A stretch of DNA of 47,440 nucleotides from a virus. Under the pieces are notes generated by a model. That model was not told the origin of the DNA and did no database searches. It saw nothing but the letters and a program-made list of their open reading frames with translations. Positions 8,191-17,529 of this stretch are shown one piece after another. Where the stretch lies: IMG/VR virus record IMGVR_UViG_3300030451_003482, positions 1 through 47,440 of that record. The stretch is one strand, 5' to 3'. The position numbers and the translations under genes are program-made. The stretch's first letter is position 1; every line of letters begins with the position of its first letter.

Positions 8191-9627
8191 ATGGCTTTAA
8201 CTCCACAATTTGGAACGATAGTACCTTCGCAGCTGCAACAAACGCTAGCAAGTAACTATCTAACTTTTGATGGCGCTGCAGGAGGAAACTTTGCGCAGCA
8301 ATATCTACCTGAACTATACGAAGCTGAAGTAGAGCGATACGGTAACCGTACGCTTTCTGGCTTTTTACGTATGGTTGGGGCTGAGCTCCCAATGACTTCT
8401 GATCAAGTCATCTGGTCTGAGCAAAATAGACTACATGTAGCATATGACGATTGTACTATGCCTACAACTACCACTATCAACGTAAACCCAGGAGGTGCTG
8501 CAGATATTTCTAACGTAATATCTCCACAGCAAACTGTTGTTGTTATGGACGATTTTGGTAACGAAGCTAAGTGTCTTGTCACTGATTCAAACACTGGTAC
8601 TTTTGTTATTACTGTACTTCCTTACGGCTCTGCTACTTTAGCTACTGAAGGACTTATTGGTACTGTAAAAGTATTTGTATATGGTTCTGAATATCCAAAA
8701 GGAACTAACACTACAATCGCTGGAACAGGTGCACTAGGTGTAACTGGTAATGATTATCCAATTCAAACTATTACACCAGCTTTCAGTCAATTCTCTAACA
8801 AACCTATCATTATTCGTAGCTCTTATTCAATCAATGGTTCTGACACAGCTCAGATCGGTTGGGTAGAAGTTGCTACTGAAGATGGTACTTCTGGATATTT
8901 ATGGTATCTAAAAGCTGAGTCTGAAACAAGACTACGTTTTGAAGACTACCTAGAAATGTCAGTCGTTGAAGGCGAGCAAGTAGGTGCTACATCTGCTATC
9001 GCTGGAGTAGATGGTACAGAAGGTTTGTTTGCTGCAATTGAAGGTCGTGGTAACACTCAAGTTGGTTTTTCAGCTGCTACAGGTATTAGTGACTTTGATG
9101 ATATTCTACGTAATTTAGATACTCAAGGTGCTATTGAAGAAAACATGCTTTTCTTGAATCGCAACACTAATTTAGAGTTTGATGACATGCTAGCATCAAT
9201 TTCAGCTGGTGGATCAGGTGGTACTGCTTTTGGATTATTTGAAAACTCTGAAGAAATGGCGTTGAATCTTGGGTTCAGCGGTTTCCGCAGAGGTTCTTAT
9301 GATTTCTATAAAACTGATTGGAAATATCTGAATGACGCCTCTACTCGTGGCGGTCAAACTGGACCTGCTTCTATCGAAGGAGTGTTAATTCCAGCAGGTA
9401 CTGCAACAGTTTATGATCAAATCCTTGGAACTAACATCCGTCGTCCATTCTTACACGTACGTTATCGCGCTTCACAAGCTGATGACAGACGTATGAAGTC
9501 TTGGTTGACTGGTTCTGTTGGTGGAGCTTTCACAAGCGATTTAGACGCTATGACAGTAAACTTCTTGTCAGAAAGATGTTTAGTTGTGCAAGCTGCTAAT
9601 AACTTTGTGATCTTCAAAGGAGCATAA
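8191..9627 (+). CDS. Major capsid protein
   Basis: A 478-residue protein following the scaffold, with HK97-type features by context: an N-terminal helical region ending in LPELYEAEVERYGNRTLSGF, a long beta-rich middle, and a C-terminal axial-type domain with RRPFLHVRYRASQADDR and a final FLSERCLVVQAANNFVIFKGA. Codon use is visibly more biased to C-ending codons than the neighbours, as expected for the most highly expressed gene. A GC-rich UUCG hairpin lies just after the stop. By function it forms the icosahedral shell. Confidence 0.85.
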   Translation: MALTPQFGTIVPSQLQQTLASNYLTFDGAAGGNFAQQYLPELYEAEVERYGNRTLSGFLRMVGAELPMTSDQVIWSEQNRLHVAYDDCTMPTTTTINVNPGGAADISNVISPQQTVVVMDDFGNEAKCLVTDSNTGTFVITVLPYGSATLATEGLIGTVKVFVYGSEYPKGTNTTIAGTGALGVTGNDYPIQTITPAFSQFSNKPIIIRSSYSINGSDTAQIGWVEVATEDGTSGYLWYLKAESETRLRFEDYLEMSVVEGEQVGATSAIAGVDGTEGLFAAIEGRGNTQVGFSAATGISDFDDILRNLDTQGAIEENMLFLNRNTNLEFDDMLASISAGGSGGTAFGLFENSEEMALNLGFSGFRRGSYDFYKTDWKYLNDASTRGGQTGPASIEGVLIPAGTATVYDQILGTNIRRPFLHVRYRASQADDRRMKSWLTGSVGGAFTSDLDAMTVNFLSERCLVVQAANNFVIFKGA

Positions 9628-9636
9628 TCATTTTAA

Positions 9637-9666
9637 GGTTAAAGGGCGCTTCGGCGCCCTACAACC
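9637..9666 (+). terminator. UUCG hairpin downstream of the capsid gene
   Basis: The stem AGGGCGC/GCGCCCT with loop TTCG (9643-9660) is extended by GGTT/AACC across a 2x2 internal loop. No U-tract follows, so full intrinsic termination is doubtful. It may instead attenuate transcription or protect or process the capsid mRNA. Confidence 0.6.
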
Positions 9667-9691
9667 TTTAACTATTTAATTTTATTATATC

Positions 9692-10519
9692 ATGGCAAAA
9701 AAAGAAACTAAAGAGGTAGAAGTGCACGAACCAGAAGTTGTTGTTGCGCCGCCTAAAAAAGTAAAAAAAGAAACTAAAAAAGTAGATTCTTGGGAAGTTA
9801 AACCTAGAACATATTTAGTAAAAGGTAGAAAACAACCATTAACTTTAACTATACCAAGTAAACATACTAGAAAATATCCGTTACTCTGGTTTGATAAAAA
9901 TACAAACACTCAAAGAGAATTAAGATATGCTACTAATATGAATTCACCATTTGTTGATGAGCAAAAAGGTGAAGCTACTTTAGGACACATTACCTTTAAA
10001 GACGGTGTTCTTTCTGTTCCAGAAGAAAACCAAATACTACAAAAGTTATTAAGTTTATATCACCCTTTAAAAGGTAAAAAATATTACGAGTTTGACGAGG
10101 TAGTAGTTGCTGAAGACGAATTAAGTGATTTAGAACTAGAAGTTGATGCTTTAAATTATGCTAGATCTATGGATGTAGATCAAGGTGAAGCTGTACTTAG
10201 AGTTGAAAAAGGCAGCGTTGTATCTAATATGTCATCTAAAGAAATACGTAGAGACTTAATGTTATTCGCTAAAAGAAAACCAGCTTTGTTTTTAAATTTA
10301 GCAAATGATGAAAATGTAGAGCTTAGAAACTTTGGTATTAAAGCTGTTGAAGCTAACATTATAACAATCTCACAAGATCAAAGAACTTTTCATTGGGGCT
10401 CTAATGATCGTAAATTAATGACTGTACCTTTTGATGAAAATCCATATTCTGCACTAGCAGCGTGGTTTAAAACAGATGAAGGTGTAGAAGTTTACAAATC
10501 TATAGAAAAAAGATTATAA
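9692..10519 (+). CDS. Structural or head-associated protein (putative)
   Basis: A 275-residue protein after the capsid gene. The first 33 residues are Lys/Glu/Val/Pro-rich and probably flexible. The middle has SWEVKPRTYLVKGRKQPLTL and PLLWFDKNTNTQRELRYATN. The rest is mixed helical with AKRKPALFLNLANDENVELR. I do not recognise a characterised family. Its place between capsid and connector genes suggests a head-completion or decoration role. It is the only gene in the + arm bracketed by two strong hairpins, which suggests its mRNA level is set separately from its neighbours. Confidence 0.65.
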   Translation: MAKKETKEVEVHEPEVVVAPPKKVKKETKKVDSWEVKPRTYLVKGRKQPLTLTIPSKHTRKYPLLWFDKNTNTQRELRYATNMNSPFVDEQKGEATLGHITFKDGVLSVPEENQILQKLLSLYHPLKGKKYYEFDEVVVAEDELSDLELEVDALNYARSMDVDQGEAVLRVEKGSVVSNMSSKEIRRDLMLFAKRKPALFLNLANDENVELRNFGIKAVEANIITISQDQRTFHWGSNDRKLMTVPFDENPYSALAAWFKTDEGVEVYKSIEKRL

Positions 10520-10531
10520 ACAAGTGATACT

Positions 10532-10565
10532 AGTATAAGGGCTCGCTTGTTCGGGCCCTAATACT
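10532..10565 (+). terminator. Long hairpin before the connector gene
   Basis: The stem AGTAT-A-AGGGCTCG pairs with CGGGCCCT-A-ATACT around a CTTGTT loop (10546-10551), with one G-U pair and an A/A mismatch. An A-run follows, not a U-run. The left arm overlaps the palindrome ATACTAGTAT (10527-10536), giving an alternative fold. Confidence 0.6.
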
Positions 10566-10579
10566 TAAAAAAAATATAA

Positions 10580-11410
10580 ATGGCAATAAGCGTAAATACT
10601 GTATATCAAACAGTCCTGTCTATATTAAACAAAGAACAGAGAGGTTATTTAACTCCAGACGAATTTAACAAAATTGCAACACAAGTTCAATTAGAAATAT
10701 TTGAAAAGTATTTTGAAGATTTAAACCAACAAATACGCGTGCCACAAACTGATTTAGATTATGCTGATAGATTTTTAAATTTAGATGAAAAAATAGCTAT
10801 ATTTAAAACATTTGGTGAAGCTACTTATAAACAACCAGCATCACCACCAGTACTTCCTAATGGTTTAACTTACTTTGAATTACCTACACAAGACGACTAT
10901 AATACTACAAATTTTGTATATAAAATAGGTACTGTTACTTACACCAATGCTTATGGTGAAACAGTAGAAGTACAAAGATTATCTAAAACAGAGTTTTACA
11001 ATATACAAAGATCTCCACTTACACAAGCAACAGAAAGTTTTCCAACATATTTATACGAAGGACTTCCTTCAGGTATACAGGCTGGTAATCCATTAGACTT
11101 AGAACCATATATGGCATTATATATTAATCCGTCAACTATAACGTCAGGCGTTAATGTAGATTACATTAGAAAGCCTGGTCAAGTCATATGGGGATTTACT
11201 GTTGGTAATAGAGGTCAATACTTATATAATAACGCAAAGTTTGATCCTGGAACTGGTATTGGTTCTTTAAATTTTGAACTTGATGCATCTGAACAAACAA
11301 CTGTTATACTTAGAGTGTTAGCGTACGCTGGTATAGTAATAGAAGATCCTTCTATAATACAAATAGCTTCACAACAAGTACAAGGTAGAGAAGCAAATAA
11401 AAAAAGTTAA
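10580..11410 (+). CDS. Head-tail connector/ring protein (putative)
   Basis: A 276-residue protein beginning MAISVNTVYQTVLSILNKEQ followed by RGYLTPDEFNKIATQVQLEIFEKYF. This N-terminal pattern recurs in the connector region of Bacteroidota podoviruses and related phages. The middle is beta-rich; the end is helical and Gln-rich (QIASQQVQGREANKKS). Position after the capsid genes and before the long tail proteins suggests a ring joining portal to tail, comparable to T7 gp11. A strong hairpin lies 15 bases upstream of the start. The ascription is by context and remembered pattern, not by catalytic motifs. Confidence 0.6.
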   Translation: MAISVNTVYQTVLSILNKEQRGYLTPDEFNKIATQVQLEIFEKYFEDLNQQIRVPQTDLDYADRFLNLDEKIAIFKTFGEATYKQPASPPVLPNGLTYFELPTQDDYNTTNFVYKIGTVTYTNAYGETVEVQRLSKTEFYNIQRSPLTQATESFPTYLYEGLPSGIQAGNPLDLEPYMALYINPSTITSGVNVDYIRKPGQVIWGFTVGNRGQYLYNNAKFDPGTGIGSLNFELDASEQTTVILRVLAYAGIVIEDPSIIQIASQQVQGREANKKS

Positions 11411-11413
11411 TAT

Positions 11414-12649
11414 ATGGCACTAGTCACAGAAACTAATCAACAATACTACGCAGGCGCACAAGGTTTTACTGTGCAAAATGCAGCTGGTGAAAATAGTTTT
11501 ACTTTTACTTTTGACACAAACTTAATTTTAGGTAGTTCTGATCCAAGCAATATTAACTATCAAAAAAATAATTTTAAGCTTTATCATAGTGTAGATGGTT
11601 TAACATATAATGAAATAGTTGCAGCACCTTACGGTCCGTTTACGTTAAACGGCAATACTATAACACTTGCTGGTAACGTGCCTCAAGGTGAAGTTATTGT
11701 GTGTCAATTAAAAAGATTAGACGGTGGTAATTATGGAGATAGAACAGCATATGGTACCACTGTAGAAAAAAATTATGGAAGTTATGCTTATGTTACTTTA
11801 AACAATATTATAAACAATTTTATAGTAGCTTACGTAGGGCAAGGTAAATTAATACCAAGTGTTAAAAGAACTGATTTAGTTTTTCATGCTAAAAGAGGTT
11901 TACAAGAATTTAGTTATGATACACTAAAAAGTATTAAATCGCAAGAACTTACAATACCACCTAGTTTAAGTTTACCACTTCCGCAAGACTATGTTAACTA
12001 CGTTAGAATATCGTGGATAGATGCTTTAGGTGTTCAACATATTATATATCCTTCAAATAATTTAACAGACTCACCTTACAAAACGCCAGTGCAAGATCAA
12101 TCAGGTGTGCCTACACAAGATAACTTTGGTGAAGACATAGAAGGTACTTCTATAGTGGAAGAAAGATGGAAAACTAATAACACCGCTTTAATAAGCCAAG
12201 AGTTTAATCAAGATCAATATAATGCTGGTTTAGACTGGTGGGGTTATGAGTGGGGATACGGTGGTATGTGGTATTGGGGATATGGTCAACTGTATGGTAT
12301 AGAACCTCAAACAGCTCAGTTTAACGGTTGGTTTAATATGAACGAAAGAGAAGGTAAAATATCTTTTTCTAGTAATTTAGTTAGTCAACTTATTATATTA
12401 GAATATATATCTGATGGTTTAGCTTACGATTTAGATAGTAGGGTACCTAAATTAGCAGAAGACGCAATGTATGCGTATATGTTACATGCTGTTATTTCAA
12501 CTAGAGCAAATCAACCAGAGTATATTGTTCAAAGATTAAAAAGAGAATCTAGCTCGAAACTTAGAAATGCTAAAATTCGTTTGTCTAATATAAAATTAGA
12601 TGAAATTACACAAGTAATGCGTGGGAAATCTAAATGGATAAAACACTAA
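11414..12649 (+). CDS. Tail tubular/adaptor protein with Trp-Tyr-Gly segment
   Basis: A 411-residue protein. The N-terminal 110 residues are a beta domain (FTFTFDTNLILGSS, then GPFTLNGNTITLAGNVPQGE) resembling the N-terminal domain of T7-type tail proteins. The core contains DLVFHAKRGLQEFSYDTLKS. A striking Trp/Tyr/Gly-rich stretch follows (about residues 276-298, WWGYEWGYGG then MWYWGYGQLYG). The C-terminus has STRANQPEYIVQRLKRE and ends LDEITQVMRGKSKWIKH, a pattern I know from tail/connector proteins of many Bacteroidota podoviruses. It likely forms part of the short tail tube or its adaptor. Confidence 0.65.
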   Translation: MALVTETNQQYYAGAQGFTVQNAAGENSFTFTFDTNLILGSSDPSNINYQKNNFKLYHSVDGLTYNEIVAAPYGPFTLNGNTITLAGNVPQGEVIVCQLKRLDGGNYGDRTAYGTTVEKNYGSYAYVTLNNIINNFIVAYVGQGKLIPSVKRTDLVFHAKRGLQEFSYDTLKSIKSQELTIPPSLSLPLPQDYVNYVRISWIDALGVQHIIYPSNNLTDSPYKTPVQDQSGVPTQDNFGEDIEGTSIVEERWKTNNTALISQEFNQDQYNAGLDWWGYEWGYGGMWYWGYGQLYGIEPQTAQFNGWFNMNEREGKISFSSNLVSQLIILEYISDGLAYDLDSRVPKLAEDAMYAYMLHAVISTRANQPEYIVQRLKRESSSKLRNAKIRLSNIKLDEITQVMRGKSKWIKH

Positions 12650-12655
12650 AATTAA

Positions 12656-15600
12656 ATGGCAGAAAGTAAAAACATTTTTATAAAATCTAAAATGAACAAA
12701 GATCTTGATGATCGTTTGTTACAACAAGGTGAATATAGAAATGCTGTTAATATACAGGTAAGTAAGTCAGAGTCAGAAGATGTTGGAGCTCTAGAAAATG
12801 TATTAGGCAATGTAGAAAAGTTTTTAACTGGAAACACAACAGAAAAAATTATAGGTTATTGTGTTTCAGAAGAAAGATCTAGTGTTTTCTTGTTTCTTAC
12901 AACTAACTCTTTAGCTAATAATCCAGCTGGTGAATATTCTGTTGCGTTATCAAACAATGCTACGCATAGAATTGTTGAAGCTGTTTGGAATGGTGATACT
13001 TTTTCATCTACAACTGACTTAATAGGTGGTACAACTGGCTCTGCTTCTAGTTTTATTAATTTCTGGGAAGGAGCTCCTATTATAGGTGTTAATCTTTTAG
13101 AGAATTTATTATTTTTTACTGATAATAGAAACCAGCCTAGAAAAATAAATGTAGATACTGCGATATCACAAGGCGTTGGTTATTATAACACTGAAGATAG
13201 TATTAGTGTTGCTAAATTCACACCATATACCGCACCTATATTATGGCAACAAACCGAAACTATAGACCCTAGCACTGGACAACCCTATCAAGGTTACGAA
13301 ACAACAATGAAAGATGTTGTTAGTCAGTATTTACCACAGTCATTACCTCAAGCACAACAAGATAATCCTTATTATAATCCAACATTTCAAGGTGATCCTG
13401 ACTATTTAGAAGATAAGTTTGTAAGATTTGGTTATAGATTTAAATATGATGATGGAGAGTATTCTGTGTTTTCACCTTTTACTCAAGAAGCTTTTATACC
13501 TCAACAAGATGGTTACTTTTTGTTTAATCCAAGTGGAACAGAAGATGACGACAATGACCAATCTGCAACATATAGAAGTACGGTTGTAGATTTTATGGAA
13601 AATAAAGTAAATGAAATTACTTTACGTATACCCATGCCATCTGTAGAAGATCCTTCTTTGCCTGCAACTACACTTGCTAACGTTACTAGTCAGTTTAAAA
13701 TAACTGAAATAGAAATATTATACAAAGAGTCTGACGAAATAAGAGTTTTAGTAGCAGATACATTAACAGCTAACGACATACAAGCTCAATATACTCCGTT
13801 TTTTATAAGTAATGTAGGGAGTGGTTATTCTATTAATTCAGATATAGCTACAACAACAAATGGTAGTGGAAACGGTCTTAAAGTAGATATTCAAGCTGTA
13901 AGTAACACAGGTGAAATAACTGCGCTTATAATATCAACTGATGGTAGTGGATATGCTGAAGGAGACGTTGTTACTATTACTGGTGGTGGAGGTAACGCTA
14001 CTTTAACTATAAAAGAATTAAACACGTTAGAATATGTTTATTCTGGAACTAAACCTTTCAAAACTTTACCTGAAGCTCAAACAGTAAGAGTATTTGATAA
14101 AGTGCCTGTTAAAGCTTTTGCTCAAGAAGTAGTTAGCAATAGAGTTGTTTACGGAAACTTTCAAACTCAACACACGCCGCCTTTAGATATAAATTACAAC
14201 ACAGGAGCAGCAGCAAAACGTGCTTTTAATAACACTGGATCTTCTCAAAATCCAACAAACCCTACGCTTTGGAGCACTAGTATAGTTGAATATCCAAGTT
14301 CTACGTTAAAACAAAACAGAAACTATCAAGCAGGCTTTGTATTTGCAGATAGGTTTGGTAGAGCTACATCTGTAATATTGTCTAACTCAGGTGACGCTAG
14401 TGGTGGCTCTGCATCTCAGTTTTCAACTGTATTTTCACCTTACAATGATAGTGGTGTAAATATTGGAGATTGGCCTGGAGATACTTTGTTGGTTCAATTA
14501 AACACAGAAATACCAACTTCACCTAACGCATCTAGTTTATATCCAGGTGTTTACAATGGAAATCCAAGCGATCCTAATTATAATCCATTAGGTTTTTTCT
14601 CATGGAAGATAGTTGTTAAACAACAAGAGCAAGATTATTACAATGTATATCTTCCAGGTATATTAAACTCTTATCCGCTTGATAATGAATTAGAAGTGGG
14701 TTTAACATCGCATATCGCGTTGTTAAATGACAATATAAATAAAATACCTAGAGATTTAACTGAAGTAGGTCCAGAGCAAAAACAATTTAGAAGTTCAGTA
14801 GAGCTTTTTGGTAGAGTACAAAATACAAATGTTGTAGCAAATGGTACTTCTGGAGTTTCATTATCTACTAACTTTGGCGCTTTAAACGAACAATATTTTC
14901 CATCTAGATTTGCTGATACTGTTTCAACTATCGCTTCAGAATTTGATTTATTTGATGTTGCACCTTTCCAAGGATCATCTAGTTTTCCAGCTAAATTAAC
15001 TTTTTCTTTTTACGAAGCTGAATCAAACCCTTTAATTGGTAGAATATCTACTACTAATCCTATAGGTCAAATTGAAGATTCAGGTAATACTAATCCAACT
15101 TATAGTATACAAAATTTAGCTGTATATGAAACAAAACCTACTGAATCAAGATTAGATATATATTGGGAGACAAGCACGTCTGGTAAAATAACAGATTTAA
15201 ATGAAGAAGTAGCACAGCAATCTGGAGCTACTATATTTGATATAGATGATTTTGATTTTTTGTTTAACGAAAGTTTTGGGGTTTGGCAAGGATCTCAACC
15301 TAGTAACTATAATCAACCAGCAGCTTTTACCGCTAATCCCGAGTTAGTTCAATCGTATGGTGAAGCTATTGTTACTGGTGATTTTTATTTTGTTACATCT
15401 GCAAATATTCCAATAACAAATATAAACATAACTAATTTTAGTGTAGTTGACGGAAACAACGTGGATGTGACTAATCAATTTATTTTGATGAAAATACAAG
15501 TTGGTCAAACTTATACTAAATTTGATGGAACAGTAGCAGGTCCATATACTGAAGATAGATTTATAGTTGTAAATAATACGTATAAAAACTATATAGCAAA

Positions 15601-17509
15601 CACACCTAACGACAGAATTTATACTTTTACAATAACCGCAGAAGACGTAACACCAAACACGCCAGCAGTAGGTATACTTAGAACATTTAATTTAAATCCA
15701 TCAACTGGTTTAGAAAATACACCAACAACAATTGAGACAGTTATACCTGCTCAAATAGTTGTATCTTATGGATATAGTGTTACTGCAAATGGTATGGCAG
15801 GTCAAACTCGTTTTACTGCTACTAATGGAGCTAATAACGATGGTAGTACAACAAATCCTCAATACGCTAATAGGCAAAACGGTATAACATGGAGTATAGT
15901 TAGCCAAACAGACGCTAGTGGTAATGCTGTTAACGCGTTTAAAGTAGATCCAGGTGCTGCGCCACCTACAAGTAATTCCGATGGTGTTATACTTGAAAAT
16001 ACTTACGGTCAAAATAGTGGTAGATTTATAGTAACGCTTAGAGCTACCGGCTCTGATGGCACTTTTTCACAAGCTACTTTTGATTTAATAATTGGTGAAG
16101 AAACAGCTGGTGGTAGTTTTGAAGATGGAACAACTTATTACGGTAATCTAGCAGGGTCTCCTAATAGTGTGCCTGGTGAGTATCGCGTTGGTTTTGGTTT
16201 TGCAGGTGCTTCAAATGGTCTTGGTTATATAGCAAGTTTTCATAATAATTCTGCAGACTTTGCAACCGATAGTAGTTTAGCTCAACAAAGCCAAGGAAAC
16301 AATGGAGGTTTAAAACCAAACTCAGGTACTGGAACTAGTGATGTTGGATGGGGTACTAGTGTCACTGGAGCTAACACAACTTGTTATAGTCCTACTTCTC
16401 AAGGTGGATCACCTACAAACCCACAAAACTTTACACAAAACTTTACTGTAAAAGGGCCAAGTGGAGGATACGGTTTACCACAAGGAACTGGTTATGTTAG
16501 AGTGGATATGGTATTCCCAGCGTTAGATCCATCTAACTTTCCAAGCGTGGCTCAGCAAATAGATCAGATATTTAGTGTTGAGTACAGAAATCCAAACGGA
16601 GCTGGATATCCTAACAACTGGGATAGAGCAAGAGACATAGAAGGTATAAATTTATCTTCTGAAACCTTTAATGGTGTAACGCTTGCTAACTTTTTATCTA
16701 ACGGAGACGGTGTTACTGCTTATCCTGCTAACTTTACTGCAAATCAAGGAGAAAGAATTAGATATGGGTGTTTAAGTAATGTAGGCTCAGGTATCGTTCC
16801 AAGCAACGCAGTTGGTGTTTATCTTCAAAACGGTAATAGCAATAGTAATAATAATGACGCATATTTTTCAAGATGGTTTGTAATAGGTAACAGTCCGTAT
16901 TATAATGCTGGTACTGGAGCTGGTGAATATCGTTTAGTAGCAGGTCTTTTATCCACTAGAGGTTCAGTAATGCCTGGAAACACGTATGGTGTAAGATGCT
17001 TTAACGCTCAAGGAACTTCTCTTGGTGTTAACATGCTAGTTACAATTTCAGCTGGAGATTTTTATTATGGCTTTGGAAATAATAGAGCTTTCGCGTATAA
17101 AGTTAATACAAATCAGTTCAGCACTAGAACTGCAGCTGAAAGTGTAAGTGTTAATTCAATAAACCAATTAGTATACGCAAGAGAACCATTACCTAGATAT
17201 GTTACTACATTTTATCAAGATATAAGTTTAACTACACCGTATAATTTTGGAACTACTTCAGGGCCAATATATTTAGCTTATAGACCAAGTGATACAGCTC
17301 CAAGTGGTTCTAGTTTTGTTGCAAACGCTACAGGAGGTTCCTCATCTACAAATTTACGTATGGCGCAAGCTGCAGAGTTTGCTGCAGGGGATAGTAACGT
17401 ATCTAAATCAACAACACAGGATAGAAGAATATGGACAGGTTATTTTCAATTAAACGGTACTAATGGTGCTGCAAAAGCAGCAGGGCAAAGCAGACCTAAA
17501 AAAGCATAA
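12656..17509 (+). CDS. Large tail nozzle/stabilisation protein (putative)
   Basis: A 1617-residue tail protein. The N-terminus MAESKNIFIKSKMNKDLDDR, then LLQQGEYRNAVNIQVSKSE, and the repeat-like LLFFTDNRNQPRKINVD match proteins I know as tail stabilisation or nozzle proteins in crAss-like and related podoviruses. From about residue 930 onward the protein turns into Asn/Gly/Ser/Thr-rich beta sequence with Ig/cadherin-like stretches (SGRFIVTLRATGSDGTFSQA), suitable for host binding. It is much longer than T7 gp12 (about 790 aa), so a receptor-binding part may be fused on. No separate tail-fibre gene is seen in the window. Confidence 0.6.
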   Translation: MAESKNIFIKSKMNKDLDDRLLQQGEYRNAVNIQVSKSESEDVGALENVLGNVEKFLTGNTTEKIIGYCVSEERSSVFLFLTTNSLANNPAGEYSVALSNNATHRIVEAVWNGDTFSSTTDLIGGTTGSASSFINFWEGAPIIGVNLLENLLFFTDNRNQPRKINVDTAISQGVGYYNTEDSISVAKFTPYTAPILWQQTETIDPSTGQPYQGYETTMKDVVSQYLPQSLPQAQQDNPYYNPTFQGDPDYLEDKFVRFGYRFKYDDGEYSVFSPFTQEAFIPQQDGYFLFNPSGTEDDDNDQSATYRSTVVDFMENKVNEITLRIPMPSVEDPSLPATTLANVTSQFKITEIEILYKESDEIRVLVADTLTANDIQAQYTPFFISNVGSGYSINSDIATTTNGSGNGLKVDIQAVSNTGEITALIISTDGSGYAEGDVVTITGGGGNATLTIKELNTLEYVYSGTKPFKTLPEAQTVRVFDKVPVKAFAQEVVSNRVVYGNFQTQHTPPLDINYNTGAAAKRAFNNTGSSQNPTNPTLWSTSIVEYPSSTLKQNRNYQAGFVFADRFGRATSVILSNSGDASGGSASQFSTVFSPYNDSGVNIGDWPGDTLLVQLNTEIPTSPNASSLYPGVYNGNPSDPNYNPLGFFSWKIVVKQQEQDYYNVYLPGILNSYPLDNELEVGLTSHIALLNDNINKIPRDLTEVGPEQKQFRSSVELFGRVQNTNVVANGTSGVSLSTNFGALNEQYFPSRFADTVSTIASEFDLFDVAPFQGSSSFPAKLTFSFYEAESNPLIGRISTTNPIGQIEDSGNTNPTYSIQNLAVYETKPTESRLDIYWETSTSGKITDLNEEVAQQSGATIFDIDDFDFLFNESFGVWQGSQPSNYNQPAAFTANPELVQSYGEAIVTGDFYFVTSANIPITNINITNFSVVDGNNVDVTNQFILMKIQVGQTYTKFDGTVAGPYTEDRFIVVNNTYKNYIANTPNDRIYTFTITAEDVTPNTPAVGILRTFNLNPSTGLENTPTTIETVIPAQIVVSYGYSVTANGMAGQTRFTATNGANNDGSTTNPQYANRQNGITWSIVSQTDASGNAVNAFKVDPGAAPPTSNSDGVILENTYGQNSGRFIVTLRATGSDGTFSQATFDLIIGEETAGGSFEDGTTYYGNLAGSPNSVPGEYRVGFGFAGASNGLGYIASFHNNSADFATDSSLAQQSQGNNGGLKPNSGTGTSDVGWGTSVTGANTTCYSPTSQGGSPTNPQNFTQNFTVKGPSGGYGLPQGTGYVRVDMVFPALDPSNFPSVAQQIDQIFSVEYRNPNGAGYPNNWDRARDIEGINLSSETFNGVTLANFLSNGDGVTAYPANFTANQGERIRYGCLSNVGSGIVPSNAVGVYLQNGNSNSNNNDAYFSRWFVIGNSPYYNAGTGAGEYRLVAGLLSTRGSVMPGNTYGVRCFNAQGTSLGVNMLVTISAGDFYYGFGNNRAFAYKVNTNQFSTRTAAESVSVNSINQLVYAREPLPRYVTTFYQDISLTTPYNFGTTSGPIYLAYRPSDTAPSGSSFVANATGGSSSTNLRMAQAAEFAAGDSNVSKSTTQDRRIWTGYFQLNGTNGAAKAAGQSRPKKA

Positions 17510-17529
17510 AAACAAGTGATTAGATATAT

